Source: Anaerotruncus sp. MC2020 (GTDB taxonomy: Bacteria > Bacillota > Clostridia > Oscillospirales > Ruminococcaceae). From it: a stretch of DNA of 64,000 nt. Every line of letters starts with the position of its first letter. Within the stretch, counting starts at the first letter, position 1. Under the pieces are notes generated by a model. That model saw only the letters and a program-made list of their open reading frames with translations. It had not been told where the DNA came from and made no database searches. This document shows positions 40,669 through 48,927 of this stretch, piece by piece. The translations under genes were made by a program, and so were the position numbers. The stretch spans positions 1 to 64,000 of the forward strand of contig JNKE01000018.1 of the NCBI GenBank assembly GCA_000701945.1. Reading direction: 5' to 3'.

Positions 40669-40697
40669 TTGCCAAAATGTATCATATATTGTATAAT
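40669..40697 (+). promoter_or_regulatory. Promoter of the P-loop/PIN-GNAT/ASCH operon
   Basis: TTGCCA (40669-40674), 17-bp spacer, TATAAT (40692-40697), 127 bp ahead of the first start codon. The region is very AT-rich. Confidence 0.65.
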
Positions 40698-40824
40698 AGA
40701 GAAGAAAAGTAGTGATTCAATAATAGGCGAAGTAATGCAAAAAATGTTTGTAATTACATTTAACAATTGCATTGATGTACTAAAGGTCATGGATATATAC
40801 ATATTGAGTTAGAGGTGGAATAAT

Positions 40825-41367
40825 ATGGGTACAATTTTAATAGCAGGATCTTATGGAGTTGGAAAAAGTACATTATGTGCAGCTCTTTCAATGGCTTCAT
40901 TGATTCCTACATTTTCAGCTGGAGATTTAATAAGTAACGTTAACGGTGAACAGTATGGTGCGAATAAAGTAGTTAAAAACAAGGAAGAGAATCAAGATAT
41001 TCTAGCAGTTGAAGTAAACAGGATTTTAGCACATTATGATACAATACTACTTGCGGGCCATTTTTGTATTTTTGACAAATATGATAATGTAGTAAAATTG
41101 CCATATAGTGTTTTTGAAAGAATATCTTTACAACAAATTCTTTTGCTAGAAGCCAATCCAGAACAAATCATAATTAATTTAAATAATAGGGATAAAAAGG
41201 TATACGAGAAAAGTGATATTATTAAAATGATAATGGAAGAAAGACATGCAGCAGAAGAAGTAGCTCAAAAGCTTGAATGTCCTCTACATATACATCATAT
41301 GACTTTTGATAAATCGGATTTGCAGGATTGTTGCTCTTTATTAAATATCGGAGGAGAATGTAAATGA
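40825..41367 (+). CDS. P-loop nucleotide kinase-like protein
   Basis: 180 residues starting after AGAGGTGG. Walker A is GSYGVGKST (8-16), followed by FSAGDLIS, a lid-like charged region, and a strand ILLAGHFCIF that may hold Walker B. The size and order recall adenylate/cytidylate kinases and AAA_33-type small kinases. It is the first gene of a tight operon: its stop overlaps the next start by 4 bp (ATGA). The AT content and codon use differ strongly from the flanking genes. It could phosphorylate a nucleotide, or act as the NTP-dependent partner of the PIN protein; both are inference. Confidence 0.75.
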   Translation: MGTILIAGSYGVGKSTLCAALSMASLIPTFSAGDLISNVNGEQYGANKVVKNKEENQDILAVEVNRILAHYDTILLAGHFCIFDKYDNVVKLPYSVFERISLQQILLLEANPEQIIINLNNRDKKVYEKSDIIKMIMEERHAAEEVAQKLECPLHIHHMTFDKSDLQDCCSLLNIGGECK

Positions 41368-42884
41368 GGATACTTTTAGATACTAATATAGTGATTCATC
41401 GTGAAAATAAAATAGTTTCAAATTATAGTATTGGCCACCTTTATAGATGGATTGATAAGTTGAAACTTGATAAAGTAATTCATCCATATACAGTATCAGA
41501 AATACAAAAGTATCGTGATTCTGAAACACAAGAGGTCATTTCTGTGAAACTTGAATCTTATGATATTATTAAAACAATACGGGAACCTGACGATGATTTT
41601 ATTAAACTGATTGGGCAAACTGAAAAAAATGAGAACGATCATATTGATAATTGCTTACTTTTTGAAGTATATCTCGGACGAGTGGATCTCTTTATTACAG
41701 AAGATCGTAAATTGCGCAATAAGGCGGATCTTTTAGGATTATCAAATCGAGTGTATTCAATTAATGGATTTATCAGTAAGGTCACTGCAGAAAATCCAGA
41801 CTTAATTGAATATAAAGCTCTTTCAGTTGAAAAAGTATATTTCGGAGATGTTGATGTTAATGATAATTTCTTTGATAGTTTTAGAAGTTACTATGATGGA
41901 TTTGATTCTTGGTTTGCTCGTAAGTGTGATGAGGAAGCGTATATCTGTCAGTCAGATAATGGTAAGATACTTGGATTTTTGTATTTAAAAACTGAAAATA
42001 CGACGGAAAACTATTCGGATATTGAACCAACTTTTGATCCTAAAAAAAGATTAAAAGTTGGAACTTTCAAAGTTGAGTCAACAGGTTTTCGATTAGGAGA
42101 GCGTTTTGTTAAAATTATTTTTGATAATGCTCGGCGACGAAAAGTTGAAGAAATATATGTTACATTGTTTAATGATAAAGAGGAACTTGTTGCTCTAAAA
42201 GATTTATTGGAAAGATGGGGATTTATTTACCATGGAATTAAACATAATGGTGAAAAATATGAAATAGTATTAGTCAAGCATTTAAATATGATTATGACTG
42301 AAGCATCGCCTAAATTCAATTATCCCAATTTCTCTCATTCATGCAATAAATATATTCTCCCTATTTTACCCCAGTATCATACATCTTTGCTTCCTGATTC
42401 ACAGTTGAATAGCGAGAATCGTATTGAATTTCTAGGGAAAAAGCCGCATCGTTATGCACTTCAGAAAGTATACATTTCGTGGGCTGCAACAAATGGGGCA
42501 AAACCAGGTGACTTATTTTTGTTTTATCGCATGGGAGAGGACGGAGAAATCAAAAGGTTCAAGTCTGTTGTAACAACAATTGCGATAGTTGATGAAATAA
42601 TTGAAAATATTCATAGTGAAAATGAATTATTATCAATTTGCCAGAACAGAAGTGTATTCACCACAGAAGAATTGAAAAGCTTTTGGGCAAAACACAGGTA
42701 CAATCTGAAAGTGCTGAAATTTATATTTGTGAAAAGCTTAAATAAGAGGCTAACTTTAGATTATTTATGGGATAAACATATTATTATTAAACCCAATGGA
42801 CCACGTCCGTTTACAAAGATTACTGATGAGCAGTTTGATATGATTGTTCGGGACTCTGAGACCGAAATAGAGTATATTGAATGA
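41364..42884 (+). CDS. PIN nuclease-GNAT-PUA/EVE-like three-domain fusion
   Basis: 506 residues. Residues 1-140 are a PIN domain with the four expected acids: Asp6 in LLDTN, Glu46 in TVSEIQ, Asp92/Asp95 in ENDHIDN and Asp114 in ITEDRKL. Residues about 165-310 look like a GNAT acetyltransferase (GKILGFLYLK, RFVKIIFDNARRRKVEEIYV, LLERWGFIYHG). Residues about 325-500 look like a PUA-fold domain of the EVE/ASCH kind (GDLFLFYRMGEDG, SVVTTIAIVDEII). PIN domains cut RNA, and GNAT domains in toxins acetylate aminoacyl-tRNA or proteins. EVE/ASCH domains read modified bases. The sandwich of a reader and two effectors is unusual. The gene is translationally coupled to the P-loop gene upstream. Confidence 0.75.
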   Translation: MRILLDTNIVIHRENKIVSNYSIGHLYRWIDKLKLDKVIHPYTVSEIQKYRDSETQEVISVKLESYDIIKTIREPDDDFIKLIGQTEKNENDHIDNCLLFEVYLGRVDLFITEDRKLRNKADLLGLSNRVYSINGFISKVTAENPDLIEYKALSVEKVYFGDVDVNDNFFDSFRSYYDGFDSWFARKCDEEAYICQSDNGKILGFLYLKTENTTENYSDIEPTFDPKKRLKVGTFKVESTGFRLGERFVKIIFDNARRRKVEEIYVTLFNDKEELVALKDLLERWGFIYHGIKHNGEKYEIVLVKHLNMIMTEASPKFNYPNFSHSCNKYILPILPQYHTSLLPDSQLNSENRIEFLGKKPHRYALQKVYISWAATNGAKPGDLFLFYRMGEDGEIKRFKSVVTTIAIVDEIIENIHSENELLSICQNRSVFTTEELKSFWAKHRYNLKVLKFIFVKSLNKRLTLDYLWDKHIIIKPNGPRPFTKITDEQFDMIVRDSETEIEYIE

Positions 42885-42897
42885 TGGAGGTTATTAT

Positions 42898-43272
42898 TTG
42901 AAAGCAATTCTTTTATCGATTAAACCTGAATATGTGGAGAAAATATTACAAGGCTCAAAAAAGTATGAGTATCGTAAACGTCTTGCAAAAGAGGATGTTT
43001 CAGTAATATATATTTATTGCACTGCACCGTTCATGAAAATCGTAGCTTCAGTTCAAGTTATTGATCGATTATCAGCATCTCCTTATGAATTATGGAAAAA
43101 AACAAAATCCTCCGCAGGAATAAGTCGGGAGAAATACAAAAAGTACTTTCATGGATGCGAAAGAGCTTATGCATACAAGTTAGGTGAAGTTGAAGTATTC
43201 AAGTCTCAGAAAAATCTATCTGATTTCGGGTTAAGTAAAGCTCCTCAATCGTTTGTATATATTGAAATATAA
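42898..43272 (+). CDS. ASCH-domain protein
   Basis: 124 residues from the TTG at 42898, which has GGAGG 7 bp upstream; a longer frame from 42877 lacks such a site. It begins KAILLSIKPEYVEKILQGSK, then KYEYRKRL, the signature of ASCH proteins ('SI-P-y...I..G-K--E-R'). A YIYCTAPFMKIVASVQV strand and helical insert follow, and it ends QSFVYIEI. ASCH domains have a PUA-like RNA- or nucleoside-binding pocket; a few are N4-acetylcytidine amidohydrolases. It is the third gene of the operon, 13 bp after the PIN fusion, and is a possible reader, antitoxin or de-acetylase for the GNAT-PIN protein (inference). Confidence 0.8.
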   Translation: MKAILLSIKPEYVEKILQGSKKYEYRKRLAKEDVSVIYIYCTAPFMKIVASVQVIDRLSASPYELWKKTKSSAGISREKYKKYFHGCERAYAYKLGEVEVFKSQKNLSDFGLSKAPQSFVYIEI

Positions 43273-43422
43273 TTCTGGATAATTCGGAAGATATTGACAA
43301 ACTATAAGCAATCATTAATACTGCAAAAAAATAATAAATACCATAAGAAAATAGCGAACCGCCCATCATGGGTAATGTCATTAAGCTAATTCTGCACGAT
43401 AAAACCTCTAATTGCAACCTTT

Positions 43423-43453
43423 AAGCACTTGTCAAATAGGCAAGTGCTTTTTT
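43423..43453 (+). terminator. Terminator of the PIN/ASCH operon
   Basis: AAGCACTTG (43423-43431) and CAAGTGCTT (43441-43449), followed by TTTT. Confidence 0.8.
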
Positions 43454-43513
43454 ATACATCACAAACGGCAATATTTTACAGAGTGCCCAAATGTCCACGA
43501 AAATCTTTGCATA

Positions 43514-43540
43514 AGAAAAAACTCGCCCTTTATGGGCGAG
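43514..43540 (-). terminator. Terminator of the glycerate kinase copy-B operon
   Basis: CTCGCCC (43522-43528) pairs with GGGCGAG (43534-43540). The minus strand then has TTTTTTC. It lies 27 bp past the phosphatase stop codon. Confidence 0.8.
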
Positions 43541-43566
43541 AATAAATGTCAAATACTAAAATTAAT

Positions 43567-44295
43567 TTAATCATGCCGCTGCTGAGTGTTACTGAAGATT
43601 TCGCAGAATCTTCCTGCAAACGCAGGCGGTTCGCCACCGTTATTAAGGTGAGAGATATCTCCGAAAGCAGTAACACGGAAATACGCTATGCCCTCACGGC
43701 GTTCCTCAGTACAGACTGTTGTAACCGAGGTCGGAGCAGCGATAAAACCATGCCATAGAACCATAGGAGAGATACCAAGAAGATGTCCGAGCATCACACA
43801 TTCAACTCCAAAATGACAGAACAGCGCAATCGTATCCTCATTGGGACGAACTGCGTTATAGCAGTTTCCGGAACGTTCATAGCCGTGCTTGGCAAGCAGT
43901 GTGTCCAGACCGTTATGAACATAATCAACGCCGAATTTCATATCCGCTTCGGACATCACAGGAACGTCAGTCCACTTGTCCTTGTCGTAGTATTCGGGAA
44001 CAGCAGTCCAGTTCTGCGGTAGCATATCCCACGGAATGCGCCGCTGACCGTCTGGCCCGATAATAAGGTTGCGGTCAAACTCATGGAGCCAGTCCAGAGT
44101 CTTTGCTGAACATCCGCATTTTCTCAGAGTGTATTCTGCAGTAGCCTTAGCCCTCCCAAGCGGAGACACATAATAAGCTGCGATATCCATAGGGGCTATA
44201 CGCTCGGCAAGCATTTCAGCCTCTCTATGACCTTTTTCTGTAAGCGAATCGATTGTATAGTCAGGATCGCCGTGTCTAATGATCAGCAGTTTCAT
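43567..44295 (-). CDS. Histidine-phosphatase (phosphoglycerate mutase superfamily)
   Basis: A 242-residue protein with the RHG catalytic motif near the N-terminus (LLIIRHGDPDYTID), YYVSPLGRAKATAEYTL, and the second catalytic His in ALFCHFGVECVMLGHLLG. The family uses a phospho-His intermediate to remove phosphate from small molecules. It is the last gene of an operon with glycerate kinase and a DUF89-type phosphatase, and its start overlaps the stop of the latter by 4 bp. The natural substrate may be a phosphorylated glycerate-related metabolite; that is inference from context. Confidence 0.88.
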   Translation of the reverse strand: MKLLIIRHGDPDYTIDSLTEKGHREAEMLAERIAPMDIAAYYVSPLGRAKATAEYTLRKCGCSAKTLDWLHEFDRNLIIGPDGQRRIPWDMLPQNWTAVPEYYDKDKWTDVPVMSEADMKFGVDYVHNGLDTLLAKHGYERSGNCYNAVRPNEDTIALFCHFGVECVMLGHLLGISPMVLWHGFIAAPTSVTTVCTEERREGIAYFRVTAFGDISHLNNGGEPPAFAGRFCEIFSNTQQRHD

Positions 44296-45158
44296 AGTAT
44301 TCTTCCTTTCTTGTTTTGATGTTCTTCAATGAACATTCCTGTCAGTTTCGGAACATTGAAACGTGTTGTGAAAAGATCACATTTGCAAAGAAATTCATAG
44401 AATATGTGCCTGCCTTGTCCCGACATCGATTCGTAATTGCCCTGACCTTTAGCAAGTATAACATCGGAAGTGTCAAGGACTATTTTGGCTTCATCCGTGA
44501 GCATTTCATATATAGTTCCGGCTATTGCTTCACCGTTTGAGATTATATCAGCCATATTATCAAGTCCGACATAGTGAGCATCTTCGGCAGTTGCGTCATT
44601 AAGGACATCCCCGCCGCGCACAATAGCTTTTATGCTGAGCTGAGGAAATCTTTTTTTGAGCTGTTCAAGCATAAGCTTATCGAGAACTATTTCTCCGCAG
44701 TTATCACATATAAGGAGAAACGTTTCCGCATTTGAACATTCGTGCAAAAATGATTTGTATGTCCTGATATCATCTTCGCGCATATCATTATTTTGAAACA
44801 ACGCAAGAAACTCATCGCAATCAATGCTGCTCATAGCTCCAAAATCAATATAGTTGCCTATACGTGACATTATAAGGGCAGTTCCAAGAGGATCTGAAGA
44901 AGCGTTTATATCGAACCTAAGGCGCTCCTCCATTGACAGTACGAGATCATTGTACTGCTTTTTTATTTTGCCGTAATCTGCAATTTCACCGAAATACTTC
45001 AGATGAGCTTTATTGAAAAGATAAACCATATACGGACTTGTATCAGTTTCCTTACGGTTATCGAGAAGCTGTTTTATCTCGGCAAGATATTCAGCGTTGT
45101 TAGTTTTATTCTTCTGGCGCTCATATAAGCATTCAGCGCAGCTTTGTGATATCCGCAT
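44292..45158 (-). CDS. DUF89/ARMT1-type damage-control phosphatase
   Basis: 288 residues. The N-terminus is CAECLYERQ with a CxxC. The catalytic core has LICDNCGEIVLDKLMLEQL (D-N-x-G-E metal site), VRGGDVLNDATAEDA, and SDVILAKGQGNYE near the end. Members of this family dephosphorylate damaged or unwanted sugar and cofactor phosphates with a divalent metal. Its start overlaps the end of the glycerate kinase gene by 26 bp and its stop overlaps the next phosphatase by 4 bp, so all three are co-translated. A role in clearing phosphorylated side-products of glycerate kinase is plausible. The first 11 codons recur as a remnant at 37305. Confidence 0.85.
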   Translation of the reverse strand: MRISQSCAECLYERQKNKTNNAEYLAEIKQLLDNRKETDTSPYMVYLFNKAHLKYFGEIADYGKIKKQYNDLVLSMEERLRFDINASSDPLGTALIMSRIGNYIDFGAMSSIDCDEFLALFQNNDMREDDIRTYKSFLHECSNAETFLLICDNCGEIVLDKLMLEQLKKRFPQLSIKAIVRGGDVLNDATAEDAHYVGLDNMADIISNGEAIAGTIYEMLTDEAKIVLDTSDVILAKGQGNYESMSGQGRHIFYEFLCKCDLFTTRFNVPKLTGMFIEEHQNKKGRIL

Positions 45159-46305
45159 ATTGATCTCCTTTTTTAAATAGCTTTATCGTTCTGAATACCT
45201 GTTCGGCTGTATCGGCGAGATTACAATAGGCAGTGGTCTTATCCATAACCTCTTTAAGTGTAGATACCTGTCTTAGTATAGGGAAATATGCGTCTATACC
45301 ATTCTGGTTGCACAAATCCGCTCCGCTTTTGACTGCTCCGCTGAATGCGATTACAGGTTTTCCGTATTTCTTTGCTATCTTTGCGATTCCAACGGGAGCT
45401 TTTCCCATAGCGGTCTGACTATCGAGACAACCTTCGCCTGTGATAACAATATCCGCATCTACTATTGCAGATTCAAGCTGGGTTTCGCGCATTATCAGTT
45501 CAATACCTGATTCAAATTCGGCATTAAGATAATACATCAGTGCAAATCCAAGACCTCCTGCAGCTCCTGCGCCAGGTGTATCTGGTGAAGCTGCAGCATT
45601 ATATGTTTTGGTCAGCTCTGCGAAATTGCGGAGGTAACCGTCCATTATAGTTATCGTCTCAGAGCTCGCGCCCTTTTGCGGAGCGAATACAGCGCTGCAC
45701 CCATTATCGCCGCAAAGAGGATTGGTAACGTCGCAGGCTACTTTGAAACTGTACTCCTTTAGTTTAGGTATAACACTGGCAGCGTTGATGTTTGAAAGCT
45801 GTGAAAGACCTTTTGCACCGAACCCGACCTGTCGCCCCTTACTGTCGAGCATACCGAAGCCGAGAGCCTGCAAACAGCCGATACCACCGTCATTTGTTGC
45901 ACTTCCGCCTATACCGATTATGAAATTGGGGCAGCCATTGCGAATCGCGGAAAGAATAAGTTCGCCTGTTCCGTAAGTAGTAGTGAGCATTGGATCACAC
46001 TCATTTTCAGAAAGCAGCGTAAGTCCCGAAGCCGCAGCCATTTCTATAACTGCAGTATTGTTGGGAAGAATTCCATATCTGGCGGTTATCTTTCTTCCGA
46101 GTGGATCGGAGACTTCCGTCTCGCATAATCGTCCGTTAAGTCCACTGACGAGAGCTTCAACAGTTCCTTCTCCGCCGTCTGCAACTGGCTTTATTATTGT
46201 ATCAGCGTCGGGAAAAACGCAGAGTATTCCCTCTGCAACAGCATTTCCAGCTTCAATCGAAGAAATACTGCCCTTGAATGAATCCATTGCGATAACTGCT
46301 TTCAT
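45133..46305 (-). CDS. Glycerate kinase (GlxK/GarK family), copy B
   Basis: A 390-residue paralogue of the copy at 36160-37299 with the same motifs (AMDSFKGSISSIEA, VADGGEGTVEAL, GIGGSATNDGGIGC, DTPGAGAAGGLGFAL, TGEGCLDSQTAMGKAPVG). It is 11 residues longer: copy A ends LFKQ, while this one runs on LFKKGDQYADITKLR into the start of the DUF89 gene. The ribosome site CGGAGG and the promoter are conserved between copies. It heads a three-gene operon with two phosphatases. Both copies look functional from sequence. Confidence 0.92.
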   Translation of the reverse strand: MKAVIAMDSFKGSISSIEAGNAVAEGILCVFPDADTIIKPVADGGEGTVEALVSGLNGRLCETEVSDPLGRKITARYGILPNNTAVIEMAAASGLTLLSENECDPMLTTTYGTGELILSAIRNGCPNFIIGIGGSATNDGGIGCLQALGFGMLDSKGRQVGFGAKGLSQLSNINAASVIPKLKEYSFKVACDVTNPLCGDNGCSAVFAPQKGASSETITIMDGYLRNFAELTKTYNAAASPDTPGAGAAGGLGFALMYYLNAEFESGIELIMRETQLESAIVDADIVITGEGCLDSQTAMGKAPVGIAKIAKKYGKPVIAFSGAVKSGADLCNQNGIDAYFPILRQVSTLKEVMDKTTAYCNLADTAEQVFRTIKLFKKGDQYADITKLR

Positions 46306-46334
46306 TTTTTGCCTCCGATGGTTTTGTTGATTCT

Positions 46335-46385
46335 ATTATAACATTTTTCAAATGTGTTGTAAATCCTTTCAGGGTATGCTATAAT
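46335..46385. promoter_or_regulatory. Overlapping divergent promoters, copy B
   Basis: Minus strand: TTTACA (complement of 46358-46363), 17 bp, TATAAT (complement of 46335-46340), into glycerate kinase. Plus strand: TTGTAA (46357-46362), 17 bp, TATAAT (46380-46385), into the UPF0178 gene. The -35 boxes overlap exactly as in copy A. Confidence 0.75.
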
Positions 46386-46423
46386 GTAATCATCAAACAA
46401 AAATTTTCTTTCAGGTGCTGAAT

Positions 46424-46861
46424 ATGAAGATATTTATAGATGCAGACGGCTGTCCTGTTGTTGATATTACGGTGAGGACTGCTAAGAGATACGGCATAGA
46501 GTGTATAATTATTTGCGATACATCTCATTCCATTCATCGTGAGGGAGTTAAAACTATCATCGTTGATAAGGGTGCTGACAGCGCTGATTTTCGTCTTGTG
46601 AATCTTGTAAGTGACTGTGATATCGCTGTAACTCAGGACTACGGACTTGCAGCGATGTGTCTTAGCAAAAATGCGATTGTGCTCAATCAGGACGGAAAGC
46701 GCTACACAGAGGAGAACATTTCGGGACTGCTGGAATTTCGCGCAATCTCTGCTAAGATACGCAGGAGCGGAGGCCGTACAAAGGGGTTGTCCAAACGAAC
46801 TTTTCAGCAAGATAAAGAATTTGAAAAATCTTTGACAGACCTGATAGGAGCTGGGATATGA
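46424..46861 (+). CDS. UPF0178 (YaiI/YqxD, DUF188) family protein
   Basis: 145 residues from the ATG at 46424 (AGGTG upstream). It begins MKIFIDADGCPVVDITVRTA, the family hallmark, with Asp residues of a PIN-like fold. It continues DKGADSADFRLVNLVSDCDI, AVTQDYGLAAMCLSKNA, and ends with KIRRSGGRTKGLSKRTFQQD. The fold is related to nucleases but the activity is not established. Its last codons overlap the start of the hydrolase-fusion pseudogene by 4 bp. In copy A of the duplicated module this position is taken by the AlkZ-related gene instead. Confidence 0.88.
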   Translation: MKIFIDADGCPVVDITVRTAKRYGIECIIICDTSHSIHREGVKTIIVDKGADSADFRLVNLVSDCDIAVTQDYGLAAMCLSKNAIVLNQDGKRYTEENISGLLEFRAISAKIRRSGGRTKGLSKRTFQQDKEFEKSLTDLIGAGI

Positions 46862-48075
46862 GAATATTGAATCTGCACGGCTTCATGGGTGAAGCCGATA
46901 ACAAGAACTACAAGGCGCTTTGCGAGATATTTCCTGCAGAAGATATCATTTCGCCGAAGATAGATTATATAAACACTGCTCCTGAGGAGCTGCTGAAATA
47001 TCTTTCGGATATGGTCAATACCGATGATTTTATCTTTGTGGGGCAGAGTCTCGGAGGCTGGTATGCGGACAAGCTGAGCCGAAAGTTTAAGAGCCCATGT
47101 ATACTGACAAATACTTGTAATTATCCGCATAAATTGGAGCTTATCACAGCTTCGGGAATACCCGAGGATTTCGTTGAGCAGTATAGCAAAATGTCATCTT
47201 TTGATGAAAACGAATGTGCCTATACTCTTTGCAGTGACGCTGATACTGTCCTGCCTGATAATTATGCGGATTGCGTAAAACTGTTCCGCACTGTAAAAAG
47301 AGTTCATGGCAGTCACAGCACTATCGAGAATGTCGGAGAACATATCTTTGATATGCTTGCTGAGATACAGAATGACACTTTGCTTATGTTTCTCGGCAGA
47401 GGTTCGGCATTTGCTGACGAACATAATTCCGCTTTTTTTGTTGAGGATAACGAGCTTGTACTTATCGACTGTCCTGCGACTTCATATCAGAAGGTCAAGA
47501 AGATGAACTGGGAGCAGTACGATAATATCTATATCCTTATTACTCATACTCACGGCGACCATAGCGGAGGAGTCAGAACAATACTGCAATATGTGTGATT
47601 TGCAAGCTATATGAAAAAGAAAGTCACTATAGTTGCACCTTCGGAAGAAGTTAAGGATGATCTACTTCTACTGCTTATGAGGATAGAGGGCTGCGAACAG
47701 GAGTGGTTCAACATCGTTACTGCTGACGAACTTGATAGAAAGTGGTTCATTGCAGCAGTGCCGACTCCCCATGTGAAGCCGCTTGAGGGTAAATGCTTTG
47801 GTTATCATTTGAATATCCGCGGAAATAACGTTGTTTATACAGGCGATACTGCAACTCTTGAGCCATTCAAGCCACTGCTTAAAAACGGTTCATTCCTTTA
47901 TACTGAAGCGGCATTCTACAAGAGTGAGGTTCACCTCTATCTGAAAGATATGCTGCCTGAGTTCATCAGACTGTCAGACAGCGGAGTTCATGTTTATCTC
48001 ATGCATCTTGATGTAGAGGATGAGATAAAGCGAATGATTTCTGATACGACTTTGAAGCTTGCAAGGCTATACTAG
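46858..48075 (+). pseudogene. Esterase/metallo-beta-lactamase fusion, copy B, interrupted by TGA
   Basis: Same protein as 34058-35278, with GQSLGGWYADKLS, THTHGDHSGG and VYTGDTATLEPF all present. A single in-frame TGA at 47596-47598 stops the chain after 246 codons, exactly where copy A has TGG (QYV-W-FASYMKKK). Everything downstream is still open to TAG at 48073-48075, so the mutation is recent. The product would keep the esterase half and lose most of the metallo-beta-lactamase fold. An internal ATG at 47611 could in theory restart translation. Confidence 0.85.
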
Positions 48076-48096
48076 CGAAAATCTGGGAGATCAAAA

Positions 48097-48855
48097 ATGG
48101 CAAAATTATTAGAGCGTAGGTGCAGTTGTTGTGGTCATATATATAAGCATGAGGATTCTCCTAGCTATATCTCATTTTGTCCTAAATGTATGAAGGATGG
48201 ATTCTATGAGACATATTATATCGAAGATGGTATTAAACCATGTCGGATATTTCTTGGTGAAGATACAATTGGAGAGATGACCTCTGTAACTGAATCAAGC
48301 TATATTATTACTTCTGACATATTTGATATTCATGAGCGTATTGATGATTCTCTAGATCCATACCTTGAAGCTACAGATATGCTATGTTATATGTTAAGAG
48401 AACCAAATAAGGTTGTGCGCGTAAAAGAAAAGCTAAAGAGACAGTTTTTACGTGAGAATCCAAATATAATCGAAAATGATTACTTGAACCTAGCTTTTGA
48501 ACAAGCAATCGTCGAGGTAATGAAACGAATATATGATACGGCAATGGAACAAACTCAAAAATCTATGGAGAAGACTTTTTTTCCGGGTTTGACTGATAAG
48601 AACAAGTCTTCATTTTATGGAAGTGAAAAAGAGCATTGGAAAAGAGAATTAAAAAAAATTGAAAGATTCCGTTACCTAGAAGGACAGAAGTATGAAAAAC
48701 TAAGCGGTGTTTTTCCGGATGAATTTAAAGGATTAAAAAAAGAGCGTGATGATACAAAGAGCAATTTCGAAAGCAATAAATATAATATTTCCATTCAGAA
48801 TGAACATGAGATCAGGACTATGGATAAATTGGGAATTTGTGATGCAATTCTATGA
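48097..48855 (+). CDS. Zinc-ribbon protein of unknown function
   Basis: 252 residues with an N-terminal zinc ribbon (CSCCGH...CPKC), a central helical part (YLEATDMLCYMLREPNK, VRVKEKLKRQFL) and a highly charged, probably coiled-coil, C-terminal region (HWKRELKKIERFRYLEGQK). The start follows GGGAG. It is AT-rich compared with the duplicated genes on its left. I do not recognise the family. Confidence 0.65.
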   Translation: MAKLLERRCSCCGHIYKHEDSPSYISFCPKCMKDGFYETYYIEDGIKPCRIFLGEDTIGEMTSVTESSYIITSDIFDIHERIDDSLDPYLEATDMLCYMLREPNKVVRVKEKLKRQFLRENPNIIENDYLNLAFEQAIVEVMKRIYDTAMEQTQKSMEKTFFPGLTDKNKSSFYGSEKEHWKRELKKIERFRYLEGQKYEKLSGVFPDEFKGLKKERDDTKSNFESNKYNISIQNEHEIRTMDKLGICDAIL

Positions 48856-48927
48856 TATTATACTCGTAAGCTACTAAGTATTAATTTACTAAATCTCAAG
48901 AATGATAAGAATTGAAACGAGGCAAAT

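Noticed and set aside
47596-47598. TGA as selenocysteine or programmed read-through in the hydrolase copy B
   Set aside because: Copy A has TGG at this codon and no SECIS-like hairpin follows; a point mutation is the simpler explanation.
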